A stretch of DNA of 57,779 bases from Bradyrhizobiaceae bacterium (GTDB lineage: Bacteria > Pseudomonadota > Alphaproteobacteria > Rhizobiales > Xanthobacteraceae). Each line of letters opens with the position of its first letter. Within the stretch, counting starts at the first letter, position 1. The notes below the pieces were generated by a model. The model was given only the letters and a program-made list of their open reading frames with translations. It made no database searches and had not been told where the DNA came from. Shown piece after piece: positions 32,956 to 41,956 of this stretch. The stretch spans positions 1 to 57,779 of the forward strand of contig JADYXZ010000007.1 in assembly GCA_020853885.1 (NCBI GenBank), read 5' to 3'. Position numbers and translations under genes: made by a program.

Positions 32956-34245
32956 TCAGCAGCCCTGGCCGCCACAGGTTCTGCAGAAGGGTTGAATAGG
33001 CGCGTCCGACGCTGCGTTAATCCATGTTTCTGGTCGGACCGCGGAAAAGAACTGTTGCTGTTCCGATCGCGGGCGCGTCACACCGGCCACATGCCGGAGC
33101 AAGCCAACGGCCAACAGCAAGCCTGACCAAAACGAGACGAAGGCTACAGTGGGGACCCGTCTTGTGTCTTGAGCTTCCGATGGATGGACGCACTGGGCAC
33201 AAGCTGTGCCCGCTTCGTGATACGAGATTTGTACGCTGAATGCCTCCGTCGCTCCAATTGCTAGCCAAGCGGGTCGCGACGCCTGAACGCTCCATCGTGA
33301 GGGGATGTGATCTACACCTACGAGAACCACTTTCCTGAGTGGCAGTTCGCCTTCACGGCTCCCCACATATCGCAAACTAACCGGCTCGATCTTTAGACTG
33401 CTGGAATAACTCGCCAGATCGTCCACCTTTGGTTTGCCAAGCTGGGAATAGCGGAGGAGCGCGTTCCGGTTGAGGTTGCTTAGGCCACCGGTGTCATCAT
33501 CGATAATGCGGGCGCGGCCTGATACGTCTGGCAATCGGAGCAGAGTGTACAAGACTGCATTCCCGATCGCGCCGCCACTTATCATGTCGAAGTCGGGAAG
33601 GCGCGGCACCATCGGCGTGTGGGGCGGCGCTAGTGCTATGCGCGCGTTTGTTGTTGGTGCATAGACCTCATCAAAATAGTCGCGCGAGCGAGCGCCCGCC
33701 TTCAGCTTGCGCATGGCCGCTTTGAAGGCCTCTCCCGCACCGACGGTGGCTGCCGCCAATCCTCCCACTGGCCAGTCTCCTGCCATCCAAGGCTGAAGTT
33801 GCTCGGAATCGGCAATCGCCACCCAGTCTTCTGCTTGGAGCTGAAGAATTTGACGGGCTGCAGGCTTCTCGTGCGGACGCCCGAACGTTACGAGCAAGTC
33901 TGCCGGTGAACGCGGCCCGCCAGATTGAAATTGCCATCCAGGCAGCAGATCACCACCCAGTTCTTGGAGCGCGCTGACAACGGTGCAACCAGCGAGAGGG
34001 GGCTGAGGACCAATCAGTGGAGCATCTGGGCATCTGATCCATACGGCATGGCCGGAACGGGCCATCAACATCGCGGCAGTAATGAACGCTGCTTGCCCTG
34101 AGCGGGTTGCAAGCACATCTGTATCGGCCGCCAAGACCACAGTTGTCGATGTTAGGGCGCCCAATAACAGCTCGTCGTCGACCCACTCGTGCAGGTCGGT
34201 TCGCATGAGCAACAGCGTCCGGTCGAGAGCTGCGCCGATGGTCAT
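32956..34245 (-). CDS. E1-like (ThiF/MoeB family) adenylyltransferase
   Basis: 429 residues. The catalytic Rossmann domain begins near residue 215 with GGAIGN (224-229), acidic DDD (249-251) and the E1 signature SNLNRN (256-261, Arg finger R260), then K271/K273. CAQC (349-352) and CRTC (421-424) form a CxxC...CxxC zinc site as in MoeB/ThiF. The N-terminal 210 residues are an extra domain, perhaps a degenerate Rossmann half. No cysteine lies between the nucleotide site and the zinc site, and the protein ends in Cys429. It should adenylate the C-terminal Gly of the neighbouring Ubl. It overlaps the JAB gene by 4 bp. Confidence 0.88.
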   Translation of the reverse strand: MTIGAALDRTLLLMRTDLHEWVDDELLLGALTSTTVVLAADTDVLATRSGQAAFITAAMLMARSGHAVWIRCPDAPLIGPQPPLAGCTVVSALQELGGDLLPGWQFQSGGPRSPADLLVTFGRPHEKPAARQILQLQAEDWVAIADSEQLQPWMAGDWPVGGLAAATVGAGEAFKAAMRKLKAGARSRDYFDEVYAPTTNARIALAPPHTPMVPRLPDFDMISGGAIGNAVLYTLLRLPDVSGRARIIDDDTGGLSNLNRNALLRYSQLGKPKVDDLASYSSSLKIEPVSLRYVGSREGELPLRKVVLVGVDHIPSRWSVQASRPAWLAIGATEAFSVQISYHEAGTACAQCVHPSEAQDTRRVPTVAFVSFWSGLLLAVGLLRHVAGVTRPRSEQQQFFSAVRPETWINAASDAPIQPFCRTCGGQGC

Positions 34246-34682
34246 GCGAGCTCTAGGTGGTCATCGATCCGCACCTGGCGCCAGCCGCCGTGTTTATCGA
34301 TCTGCGCGAGATAAGCACCACTGAAGCCGATCGGCCCTAGCGCAAAGTTAGGGATGACAAGGCTTAGGAAGCCGGGCGTATGGACAATCGGAAATGCATC
34401 ATCGATGCTCGAGTGGAAGGCTGCGCCCGGATGAGTGTGGCATTGGACCCGAACGCCTGCCCCTCGCGCGGCCAAATTGCTCCAGAATTCGCTTAACCAC
34501 TGATCCTCGAGCTGAAATCCGACTGCCGAAGCATCATGGGCAGGATGGATGGTTGCGGTCAGCTGCTCTGGGTTACCCCAAGAACTGACCCAGAGAGCCT
34601 GACATTCTCGCTTGCCCGCACCACAGTGCCGGAAGTGGTAGAAAGTCTCCTCGAGCAGAGTCTTTGGCAGCCGATAGCGCAC
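34242..34682 (-). CDS. JAB/JAMM (MPN) metalloprotease, deubiquitinase-like
   Basis: 146 residues. The JAMM motif is HTHP (82-85) followed by SS-x-DD (91-95), giving S-x2-D; a candidate catalytic Glu is E26 in KRECQALW. These proteases cleave after ubiquitin-like C-terminal Gly or remove Ubl from targets. The start is GTG at 34682, sharing a base with the Ubl stop (TAGTG), and the end overlaps the E1 gene by 4 bp. All metal-binding residues appear intact. Confidence 0.85.
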   Translation of the reverse strand: MRYRLPKTLLEETFYHFRHCGAGKRECQALWVSSWGNPEQLTATIHPAHDASAVGFQLEDQWLSEFWSNLAARGAGVRVQCHTHPGAAFHSSIDDAFPIVHTPGFLSLVIPNFALGPIGFSGAYLAQIDKHGGWRQVRIDDHLELA

Positions 34683-34972
34683 TAGCCACCCCGTACGCGA
34701 CGGGGGCGCAGCAGCAGTTGTGACCCCGGCTTGATGCCCGCCGCTTCCACGCTGACGTTCGTCTGAAGCTCGGTGCCGCCGATGAAGAGCCGCAGATCAC
34801 CGGTTGGCGACGCGAACAGCTCGAGAGACCGCGAAAGCACTGCCTGGACCGCTTGGTTGCGGTTCACTTCGAGCGTCTTTGCCAAGCCGTTATAGGAGAT
34901 CGTGACCTCGAACTTATTGTCCTGGCCCCCACCATTGCCGCCCTTGGGCGATCCCTCCACTCTCTGTTCCAT
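34682..34972 (-). CDS. ubiquitin-like protein with exposed C-terminal Gly-Gly
   Basis: 96 residues. A Gly-rich 19-residue lead is followed by a beta-grasp pattern: KFEVTISYNGLAKTLEVNRN (strands 1-2), a helix AVQAVLSRSLELF, then DLRLFIGGTELQ and GSQLLLRPRRVRGG. The last five residues RVRGG mimic ubiquitin RLRGG, so no processing is needed to expose GG. The ATG at 34972 follows GGAGGTGGGAT. It is the first gene of the Ubl-JAB-E1 operon. The fold assignment is by pattern; no search was run. Confidence 0.8.
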   Translation of the reverse strand: MEQRVEGSPKGGNGGGQDNKFEVTISYNGLAKTLEVNRNQAVQAVLSRSLELFASPTGDLRLFIGGTELQTNVSVEAAGIKPGSQLLLRPRRVRGG

Positions 34973-35057
34973 ATCCCACCTCCGCTGCTTGTTGCCGCCC
35001 TCGGACAATCCGCAGCGGCTCCGGTTCGCCGGCTGGCGATGCCCAGTGCGCGCTGCA

Positions 35058-35085
35058 TTGACAGCGTCGCGAACTGGACTATGAT
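35058..35085 (+). promoter_or_regulatory. sigma70-type promoter for the RES/Xre genes
   Basis: TTGACA (35058-35063), 16 bp, TATGAT (35080-35085). It points toward the antitoxin gene at 35172. The -10 is adjacent to a GGACT half-site, consistent with repression by the Xre-family antitoxin. Confidence 0.6.
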
Positions 35086-35155
35086 TCGCCGGTCGGTCCG
35101 TATCTGGACAGTCTCTATCCGGACTAAATATCCAGGTCAAGTCCAATTGCGGACT
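35065..35155. promoter_or_regulatory. operator array AGTCC-N6-GGACT in the divergent promoter
   Basis: Dyads lie at 35095-35110 (GGTCC-N6-GGACA), 35110-35125 (AGTCT-N6-GGACT) and 35140-35155 (AGTCC-N6-GGACT, perfect). A weaker one is at 35065-35080 (CGTCG-N6-GGACT). Their starts fall on a 15-bp register. They sit between the Ubl operon and the toxin-antitoxin pair and could control both. Confidence 0.6.
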
Positions 35156-35171
35156 ATCGAACGGAGGAAAC

Positions 35172-35558
35172 ATGGCCCATGCCGGAACTCATAGAAGCAA
35201 ACCGACTCTCTCATCGCCGCCGGACGCCTTTGCAGCGTTCGTCGGCCTTGCTGATCAGTGGCAACTCACCACTGATCAGCAGATCACTCTCCTCGGCAGC
35301 CCGGCTCGCTCGACCTATTTCAAATGGAAGAAGGAGGGCGGACAGGTGTCTCCGGATACTGAGGAGCGAATTTCACACTTACTAGCAATATTCAAAGCGC
35401 TGCAGATTCTCTTTCCCGATCCTGATCGAGCAGACGCGTGGCTACGCCGAAAAAATCAGTTCTTCGATGGCCGATCGGCTCTCGATGTCATGCTCGGTGG
35501 CAAGCTCGTCGATGTGATTTCGGTCCGCGCTTACCTTGACGCGCAGCGGGGAGGATAG
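35172..35558 (+). CDS. Xre/MbcA/ParS-type antitoxin (DUF2384)
   Basis: 128 residues. An N-terminal helix-turn-helix (WQLTTDQQITLLGSPARSTY) is followed by the DUF2384 toxin-binding domain with LLAIFKALQILFPDPDRADAW and ending near LVDVISVRAYLDAQRGG. This is the antitoxin architecture of RES-Xre systems. The ATG at 35172 follows GGAGG. It probably binds the GTCC/GGAC operators upstream. Confidence 0.85.
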   Translation: MAHAGTHRSKPTLSSPPDAFAAFVGLADQWQLTTDQQITLLGSPARSTYFKWKKEGGQVSPDTEERISHLLAIFKALQILFPDPDRADAWLRRKNQFFDGRSALDVMLGGKLVDVISVRAYLDAQRGG

Positions 35559-35560
35559 AT

Positions 35561-36313
35561 TTGGCATACCGGATGCTTCGCGTTAGGCAGGACTTGCACA
35601 GGTTGATCCCCTCGCGCTTCCCGCCGATCGACGTTTACGCGCGGCTAGGTCCACCCGAGCTCGGTGCGATAGCGAAAGGCATTGAAAGCAAGACGAACCC
35701 GCGACTCCGCGCCAAGGATCGGCTCACCGGAATGGCTGGCGTGGACGATGCATCTCCTCGACTTCAAAACTGGAACCATGCTCCCTTCGCTTACTCGAAC
35801 CCCGAGGGGAGCACGTTTCTGAATCCTGCTTATGGTGTCCTCGAAGTAACCGACGGCGCCCATGCAGCGCTTTACTGGGCGTTGTTGCGGCGGGAGGAAT
35901 TTCTTCAACGGACTGAGGAACCGCCGCTGGACGTGGACATGAGACTGCTTGTGACGCCGGTGGATGGTGAATTTATTGACATTTCGAATACCCCACCTGA
36001 TCCAGATCGAAATCGGCGATGGGCATTGGGCCGCGAGCTCTATGAGAACGGAGCGAAGGGTGTCTTATTCAGGAGACCGCGGCTGCCTCGAGCTTTGGCA
36101 TTCGCAGTTTTCGACAGTACAGTACTTGGCCGTTCAGTCCAAAGTACCCATTATCGCTTCTCATGGGACGGCAAAAAGGTCCGGCTAATTTACGATTTTA
36201 GCAGCGGTGAGGAAATCTTGCGCGAGGATCTCGCAAGGGAGCTAGAGGGAACTGTCGAGTCTGATAGACAGGTCGTCTGCAGGATGCCCACTAGGAATTC
36301 AAGAGAGGCATAG
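35561..36313 (+). CDS. RES-domain toxin (NAD+-degrading type)
   Basis: 250 residues. The RES-domain landmarks are an Arg in YRMLRVRQD, FAYSNPEGSTFLNPAYGVLE with Glu and Ser-containing loops, and the C-terminal half with GVLFRRPRLPRALAFAVFDS. RES toxins in RES-Xre pairs degrade NAD+. The start is TTG at 35561, eight bases after GGGAGG and 2 bp after the antitoxin stop. The partner antitoxin is immediately upstream. Confidence 0.8.
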   Translation: MAYRMLRVRQDLHRLIPSRFPPIDVYARLGPPELGAIAKGIESKTNPRLRAKDRLTGMAGVDDASPRLQNWNHAPFAYSNPEGSTFLNPAYGVLEVTDGAHAALYWALLRREEFLQRTEEPPLDVDMRLLVTPVDGEFIDISNTPPDPDRNRRWALGRELYENGAKGVLFRRPRLPRALAFAVFDSTVLGRSVQSTHYRFSWDGKKVRLIYDFSSGEEILREDLARELEGTVESDRQVVCRMPTRNSREA

Positions 36314-36760
36314 GCAATAGCAGCGACTCGCAAGCGTCTCTCCTGCACCGAGTAGAAAATACATATTTCGCAACGACTGGAATAACTTTTTCATTTTTCG
36401 TCAGGGGTTGACGTCAGCGACGGCCGTTTCATGTTGAGCGGCATCCTACGACAAAAAGGGTCCATTTTGGTGCGGGTCGGCAAATCGATCCACCAGAATA
36501 CGAGGAGGTGCAGCCAGCGCGCCCAGGGTCGATATGGCCCGCACAGTTGGCGGCAACGGACCATGTAAAGATGGGTAGGACGACCCGTTCACAGCGTGGT
36601 CGTGCCGCCCTCCCTGACAGCGCTTGCGGCTTAGTTGTTCGAAGGGCAAGATACAACATCCGGTATTCAATGGGGGCTCTGCTGTCAGACGATTAGGGGC
36701 GACTCCGTTTCGGAGACGGCAAGGCCATACAAGTACAAACGACTGACGGGGCGGACGCGT
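36314..36760. other. intergenic region without a supported gene
   Basis: About 450 bp between the RES toxin and the giant helicase gene. Open frames on both strands lack family features. A short motif, GGTCCATTTTGGTGCG near 36463, resembles GGTCCCATTTTGATGCG near 48801, on the far side of the helicase and AddAB-like block. Either could be an insertion-sequence end remnant. A promoter for the helicase gene is expected here, but I see no convincing hexamer pair. Confidence 0.35.
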
Positions 36761-39700
36761 ATGGCTAGGCCTGATCCACCTAACGTTCGTCGCTTGCGTC
36801 CGATAGCTCCGAGGGAGTCGGTCGCTAACGATCCCGCTGTTGCCGAACAGGTCAAGCAGGGAATTCTCAGAGCGCGAGAGAAGTTGATCGATCTGAGCAT
36901 GCGAAATGGCATGCTCAATTTCAAACATTCTGAGACCTCTTCGCGTCACGTTCGAGTCGTAGATGAGAACCTTGAGTTTCTCGTCACCAGTTTGGCATCT
37001 GGCGAATCGCTCGACATCATCCCCTTGCCGCCTGTCGAGCAAGTTCCACGCGATGAAGATACGGATGCTTTTCGCAATGCCTTGAAAGCAGCCAAAGAAA
37101 CAGATCCGGCATGGTTGGCGGCCGAAGACGCCCGGCGCGCAGCCGGCAATCGAAGGCGCGTACGGGATAGAGTTGCCGAGCGTTCAATTCGCGACCGAGT
37201 ACGTGCGCAACTTGGGATGCCACCGTGGCTTCCCGCGATCGATCCAAAGGCCCGAGCCAAGGAACTTGGAATCGATCCGAATTACGATTTGCCACCTCCG
37301 GCTACGCCGAGACAGCCGCATCACGCAGATCGGACAGTTCAGACCCTCTTCTTTCCGGATCGCCTAGAACCAAAGCTCTCGACACTACACAGTTCCGCGC
37401 GAGCATTGCAGGAGGATGCTGGTCTTAGTGTTTTGCATGTCACGATCGGGTTTCTCGAATGGTTTGAAACCGAAGATTCGCCCGAGCCTGCATTCGCACC
37501 GCTGGTGCTGCTCCCAATCAATATGGAGAAGAGAATTCGCAACGGCGAGTACATATTCTCAATTGCCGGACGAGACGATGACGAGACAACCAATGTCGCC
37601 CTTCGAGAAAAGCTTAAGCGCTTTGCACTCGACTTACCCGAGTACGATGCAGAAGAAGGCATTGAATCCTACTTAAAAAGCGTCACTGACGCAGTCCGAA
37701 ATCGGCCTCGCTGGCGCGTCCGCCGCTTCGCAACAATCGGCCTGTTCTCTTTTGCTCGCCAGGCCATGTGGAGTGACCTTGATCCCGCTCGATGGCCTGG
37801 AGCCGCTCGTCCCGAGGGACACCCGCTTCTAACCCAAATCTACGGCGCTATAGCGGGAGAGCAAACTGACTCGATCGCTCCCGTTCACGATGTAGATCAG
37901 CCACAATTTGAGCAGCAAGCGCCGGCGCTCGTTACTGACGCTGACGCCTCTCAGTTGAGCGCTGTGATCGACGCGGCCACCGGGAAGAATCTCGTTATTC
38001 AGGGTCCGCCGGGCACGGGAAAATCCCAAGCAATCACGAACGTCATTGCAAACGCGCTGTGGCTTGGAAAGACAATTCTCTTCGTGTCCGAGAAGATGGC
38101 TGCATTGAGGGTGGTCAAAGACCGCCTCGATCATATGGGCTTAGGAGCCTATTGCCTCGAAGTTCATTCTGCGAAGGCGTCAAAGACGCATGTTCTGAAG
38201 TCGATTCGAGACCGCATGCAGGCGCCGCGCATGATCTCCAATGCGCAGGAGGTAGAGCGCGCGCGCGAGGCACTACGGCAAGTTCGACAACGATTGACCG
38301 ACTACTCCGCGCTCATGAATAGCCCTGCCGGTTCGACGGGGTTGACGACCCATCAAGTACTCTGGGGCGACTTTACGCGCACTGAATCCCCTCCGACTGT
38401 GCCCACAGAAGCCACGGGATTTCGCTTGGCCGATGCCCTAACAACGGATCGCTTCAAGCTCTCGGAACTTGTCGGCGCCGGCAAGGCGCTTGACGACCTT
38501 GCAATGTCGATGGGCGCGGAGGCTGAGCCTGCGCGGCAGCCCTGGCGCGGGGTCGGCAACCTGAATCTCAGCCGCTTCGACAGGGCCAGAGCCGCCGATG
38601 TTGTAGGCCGCTGGGTGGCAGCGCTTGAACGACTACAAAATCTCGTCACAGATTTTTCAGCCCCCGGATGGCCAGGACTCACATCTATTCGAGCTGTTCG
38701 CCTCGCCGTTGCCGACGCGGCATCGTTGCCGAACCCGCCGCCTGGAATCGAGCCTCGAATGCTCGCGGTAACCGTTGACGACGCGGCACGACGCTCGCTT
38801 GCTGAGTGGGCTGATCTCGCTACTCGTGCACACGGCTTGGATAGTGAAATCGACAATATCTGCCTCAAATCCGAACTCGAGCGCGAAGCGGTTGCCGTCC
38901 GTCGTCTGGTCGACGAAGCAACGGAGCTCGGTGTCGAAGCCCTCCAGCTCGATGGCTTGAAGCAGGCGTCTGACGAGGCTCAGCAATCGGCTGAGACCCT
39001 TTCTCAGGTGATAAAGCTTATTTCTGATGTGTGGGCTATGGCTGGCCGAGATCCGAGAGGGCATGCCGACCTGAAAGCCGAGGCGGTGGTCGCCGGCTAT
39101 TTACACGCCCTCCGACAGTTCCCGGTCGAAAACTCGCGCTACCGCTCCACAGCGCTCGCCGACGATGAGATAGTCGAGGATCTTCTGGTTGCAGAAGCGA
39201 CGGCGCAAGAAGCTCTAGCCGCGGCTGCGGATGCCAACTTCGACGATCCGTTTGACCCGCACCTCGTTGAAACAACGCCCACAGTTGCTGAACTTCGACA
39301 TGCTGCGGAAGTATTTCGTGTAACCGGTTTCTTCGGGAGACTTCTTGGAAGCGAATGGCGCGTTGCAAAGACGACGTGGCGGAAAACGTTTCCGGGAGAA
39401 CGGCGCATTTCGCCCCTCCCGGGGGCCAAGCGCCTAAACGCTGCAGCAATATGGAAAGACCGTCTAGCGCGACTCGACGCCGATGCTTCCGCCAAGAAAG
39501 CCGCGGGTCGACATTGGAACGGCGTCAACACGCCGTTTGAGAATCTAATCGCCGTTGCGACTTGGATGAGCTCCATCCGCAAAATTACACCGCTTTCAGA
39601 GCCCGGCGCCCGCGAATTGCGGGAGTTGGCTTTTGCCAGCGGGTCAGACGAATTTGCAAGTATCTTGGGGCTCGCCGAAGCAGGATATCAACTTCGATTG

Positions 39701-41956
39701 CTTCGGGCATTTCAAGAAGCGTATGCGAAAAAATCCAGCATTAAAGAAGAAGCGAACCGAGCGATCCAACACTCGGCAAACCTTCGTGCACTGGTAGACC
39801 GTATTGCTCGGCTGGGCCTTCGTCCGAACGCTCCAATCCGCGCGCTGAGTCACGCGCATGATGCCTTGGTTCGCGCTAGCGAACTTCGTAAAAAAATGGG
39901 ACAACAAGTACTTGCCACGCCGACGGTATCAGCCATGGCGGGCGAGTCGGATGCAGAGAAAGCCAAAATAGTAAGAGCAACACTTGAATACTCACAATTG
40001 TTGTTGACAGCCGGAGTCCCCACACCCGTCGCTAAGTGGCTAATGAACGAGCAGTGTGAATCGCGAATTGCCGATGTCAAGCGATCGGCACGCGAGATCG
40101 ACGTTGCAATTGATCAACAAGTTCAAGCTGCCACTCAAGCGCAATCTCTATTAGGTCTTCGTTGGGATGAGTGGTGCGGAGGGGAGCCCGAAGATGCACT
40201 CATCACCTTCTTGCTAGAGAAGTGCCAGCTTGCTTCTCAGAATGCCGATTCCTTAGACAAGCAGGTCCAACTTCTCAGTACGGAAGTCGAGGCCAACAAT
40301 CTCGGTTTGGGGGAACTCATTCGTTGCTGGCCCGCGGCCGGTCTGGCCTACTCAGGGGTCGCTTGGGCGATCGAAGCAGCGTTCTATCGAAGTGCAGCCG
40401 AAACTTTGATGCGCGAACATTCCGTACTTGCGCGTCACGCGGGCAACACGCACGAACAGGTGCGTTCCCGCTTTCAGAAACTTGACAAAGAGATTCTCGA
40501 ACTGAATCGGCAGATGATTGCTGCCAAGCTTCAATCACGCCCGATACCGGCTGGCTCCAGAGCGGTTTCAACCCGCGATTACACAGACAACGAGATGCTT
40601 CGTCATCAAACAGGGCTTCAACAGCCTCGGATCGCATTGCGTCGTCTTTTTTCAAACGCAGGAGCCGCGATCCGCGCATATGCGCCGTGCATAATGATGA
40701 GCCCAATGTCGGTGGCTCAGTATCTGGAGCCAGGCAAACACAACTTCGATATCCTAGTTGTCGACGAAGCGTCGCAAATGAGGCCAGAAGACGCTCTTGG
40801 AGCGATGTTACGCTGTTCGCAGGCGGTAATCGTTGGTGATCCCGAGCAGCTACCGCCCAGTGATTTCTTCGTTGCTTCTGCCGATGCAGCACAACAAGAG
40901 GAAGACGACCCAGAAGAGTCGATTCTCGAACTTGGTCGCAGGTGCTGGCATCCCATGCGGATGCTCGAAGTCCACTATCGTTCGCGTCATCAGAGCCTCA
41001 TCGCTTACTCAAATCGCGAATTCTACGATGAAAGGTTGCTCGTCTATCCAAGCCCGGTGCTCGAGGATTCAGAGTTCGGGGTCACCTGTCGGCGTATAGA
41101 TGGCGCGTACGAAGTTGGTCAAGGCCGCAATCAGGAAGAAGCTCGCGCGATTGTCGAGGAGGCCGCTGAATTAATGCGCAAGCATCTCAATCGCTCAATA
41201 GGGATCGTTGCGGTCAACCAAGCTCAGCGGGATCTAATTGAAACGCTAATGGATGAGCGCGCAGCAATGGATCCCGATATTCAAGCGTATCGTCAAGAGT
41301 GGGATGGGAAGCTCGAAGACTTCTTCATAAAGAATTTGGAGAATGTCCAAGGGGACGAACGGGATATTATTCTGATATCGACGGTCTATGGCCGGACAGC
41401 GGAGGGTGTGTTCCATCAGAATTTCGGCCCGATAAATCGGGCGTATGGTCACCGCCGCTTGAACGTATTGTTCACTAGAGCGAAACGTAAACTTACAATT
41501 TTTACTTCACTTGACCACGCGCAAATCGTTGCCGACGGGCATCGCAGAGGCGTACGGGTCCTAAAAGAATTCTTGGAATATGCGTCGACGAAGACCATCA
41601 CACCTGGTCGGCGAACGGGCGCGGAGGCAGAAAGCGACTTTGAAAGATGGTTCCTGTCCCGGCTCAAGTCGGCCGGCTACGAGGCTCATCCGCAAGTCGG
41701 TGTTGCTAAGTACCGTGTCGACATCGGAGTGCTGCATCCGGACAAGCCAGGTAGTTATATCCTTGGCGTCGAATGCGACGGCGCTACCTATCATTCCTCG
41801 AAATCTGCCAGGGATAGAGATCGTCTGAGACAGGACGTGCTTGAAGGCTTGAACTGGAAAATTCATCGCGTCTGGTCGACTGATTGGTACCGCGACCCGG
41901 AGCGCGAGTTCTCGCGCTTGATTCAGAACATTGAGAAATTACGCACGGTCCAGTAG
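36761..41956 (+). CDS. giant DUF4011-helicase-Vsr-like protein (Hhe-like)
   Basis: 1731 residues. An N-terminal DUF4011-type region (EKLIDLSMRNGMLNFKH) is followed by an SF1 helicase with Walker A GPPGTGKSQ (near 415), then a long helical insert. Walker B VVDEASQM (near 1332), GDPEQLPPSDFF and the HYRSRHQSLI motif come next. A C-terminal Vsr/MTES_1575-like nuclease has VDIGV and VECDGATYHS (near 1670). This arrangement matches the Hhe-type defence protein as I recall it. The start is ATG at 36761 (MARPDPPNV); the 42 upstream codons look non-coding. All core motifs appear intact, so it is probably functional. The target (DNA or RNA) is not evident. Confidence 0.85.
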   Translation: MARPDPPNVRRLRPIAPRESVANDPAVAEQVKQGILRAREKLIDLSMRNGMLNFKHSETSSRHVRVVDENLEFLVTSLASGESLDIIPLPPVEQVPRDEDTDAFRNALKAAKETDPAWLAAEDARRAAGNRRRVRDRVAERSIRDRVRAQLGMPPWLPAIDPKARAKELGIDPNYDLPPPATPRQPHHADRTVQTLFFPDRLEPKLSTLHSSARALQEDAGLSVLHVTIGFLEWFETEDSPEPAFAPLVLLPINMEKRIRNGEYIFSIAGRDDDETTNVALREKLKRFALDLPEYDAEEGIESYLKSVTDAVRNRPRWRVRRFATIGLFSFARQAMWSDLDPARWPGAARPEGHPLLTQIYGAIAGEQTDSIAPVHDVDQPQFEQQAPALVTDADASQLSAVIDAATGKNLVIQGPPGTGKSQAITNVIANALWLGKTILFVSEKMAALRVVKDRLDHMGLGAYCLEVHSAKASKTHVLKSIRDRMQAPRMISNAQEVERAREALRQVRQRLTDYSALMNSPAGSTGLTTHQVLWGDFTRTESPPTVPTEATGFRLADALTTDRFKLSELVGAGKALDDLAMSMGAEAEPARQPWRGVGNLNLSRFDRARAADVVGRWVAALERLQNLVTDFSAPGWPGLTSIRAVRLAVADAASLPNPPPGIEPRMLAVTVDDAARRSLAEWADLATRAHGLDSEIDNICLKSELEREAVAVRRLVDEATELGVEALQLDGLKQASDEAQQSAETLSQVIKLISDVWAMAGRDPRGHADLKAEAVVAGYLHALRQFPVENSRYRSTALADDEIVEDLLVAEATAQEALAAAADANFDDPFDPHLVETTPTVAELRHAAEVFRVTGFFGRLLGSEWRVAKTTWRKTFPGERRISPLPGAKRLNAAAIWKDRLARLDADASAKKAAGRHWNGVNTPFENLIAVATWMSSIRKITPLSEPGARELRELAFASGSDEFASILGLAEAGYQLRLLRAFQEAYAKKSSIKEEANRAIQHSANLRALVDRIARLGLRPNAPIRALSHAHDALVRASELRKKMGQQVLATPTVSAMAGESDAEKAKIVRATLEYSQLLLTAGVPTPVAKWLMNEQCESRIADVKRSAREIDVAIDQQVQAATQAQSLLGLRWDEWCGGEPEDALITFLLEKCQLASQNADSLDKQVQLLSTEVEANNLGLGELIRCWPAAGLAYSGVAWAIEAAFYRSAAETLMREHSVLARHAGNTHEQVRSRFQKLDKEILELNRQMIAAKLQSRPIPAGSRAVSTRDYTDNEMLRHQTGLQQPRIALRRLFSNAGAAIRAYAPCIMMSPMSVAQYLEPGKHNFDILVVDEASQMRPEDALGAMLRCSQAVIVGDPEQLPPSDFFVASADAAQQEEDDPEESILELGRRCWHPMRMLEVHYRSRHQSLIAYSNREFYDERLLVYPSPVLEDSEFGVTCRRIDGAYEVGQGRNQEEARAIVEEAAELMRKHLNRSIGIVAVNQAQRDLIETLMDERAAMDPDIQAYRQEWDGKLEDFFIKNLENVQGDERDIILISTVYGRTAEGVFHQNFGPINRAYGHRRLNVLFTRAKRKLTIFTSLDHAQIVADGHRRGVRVLKEFLEYASTKTITPGRRTGAEAESDFERWFLSRLKSAGYEAHPQVGVAKYRVDIGVLHPDKPGSYILGVECDGATYHSSKSARDRDRLRQDVLEGLNWKIHRVWSTDWYRDPEREFSRLIQNIEKLRTVQ

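Noticed and set aside
34682-35173. A longer form of the ubiquitin-like protein starting at 35173
   Set aside because: The extra 67 codons cover the promoter and operator array, and a strong GGAGGT ribosome-binding site precedes the ATG at 34972.
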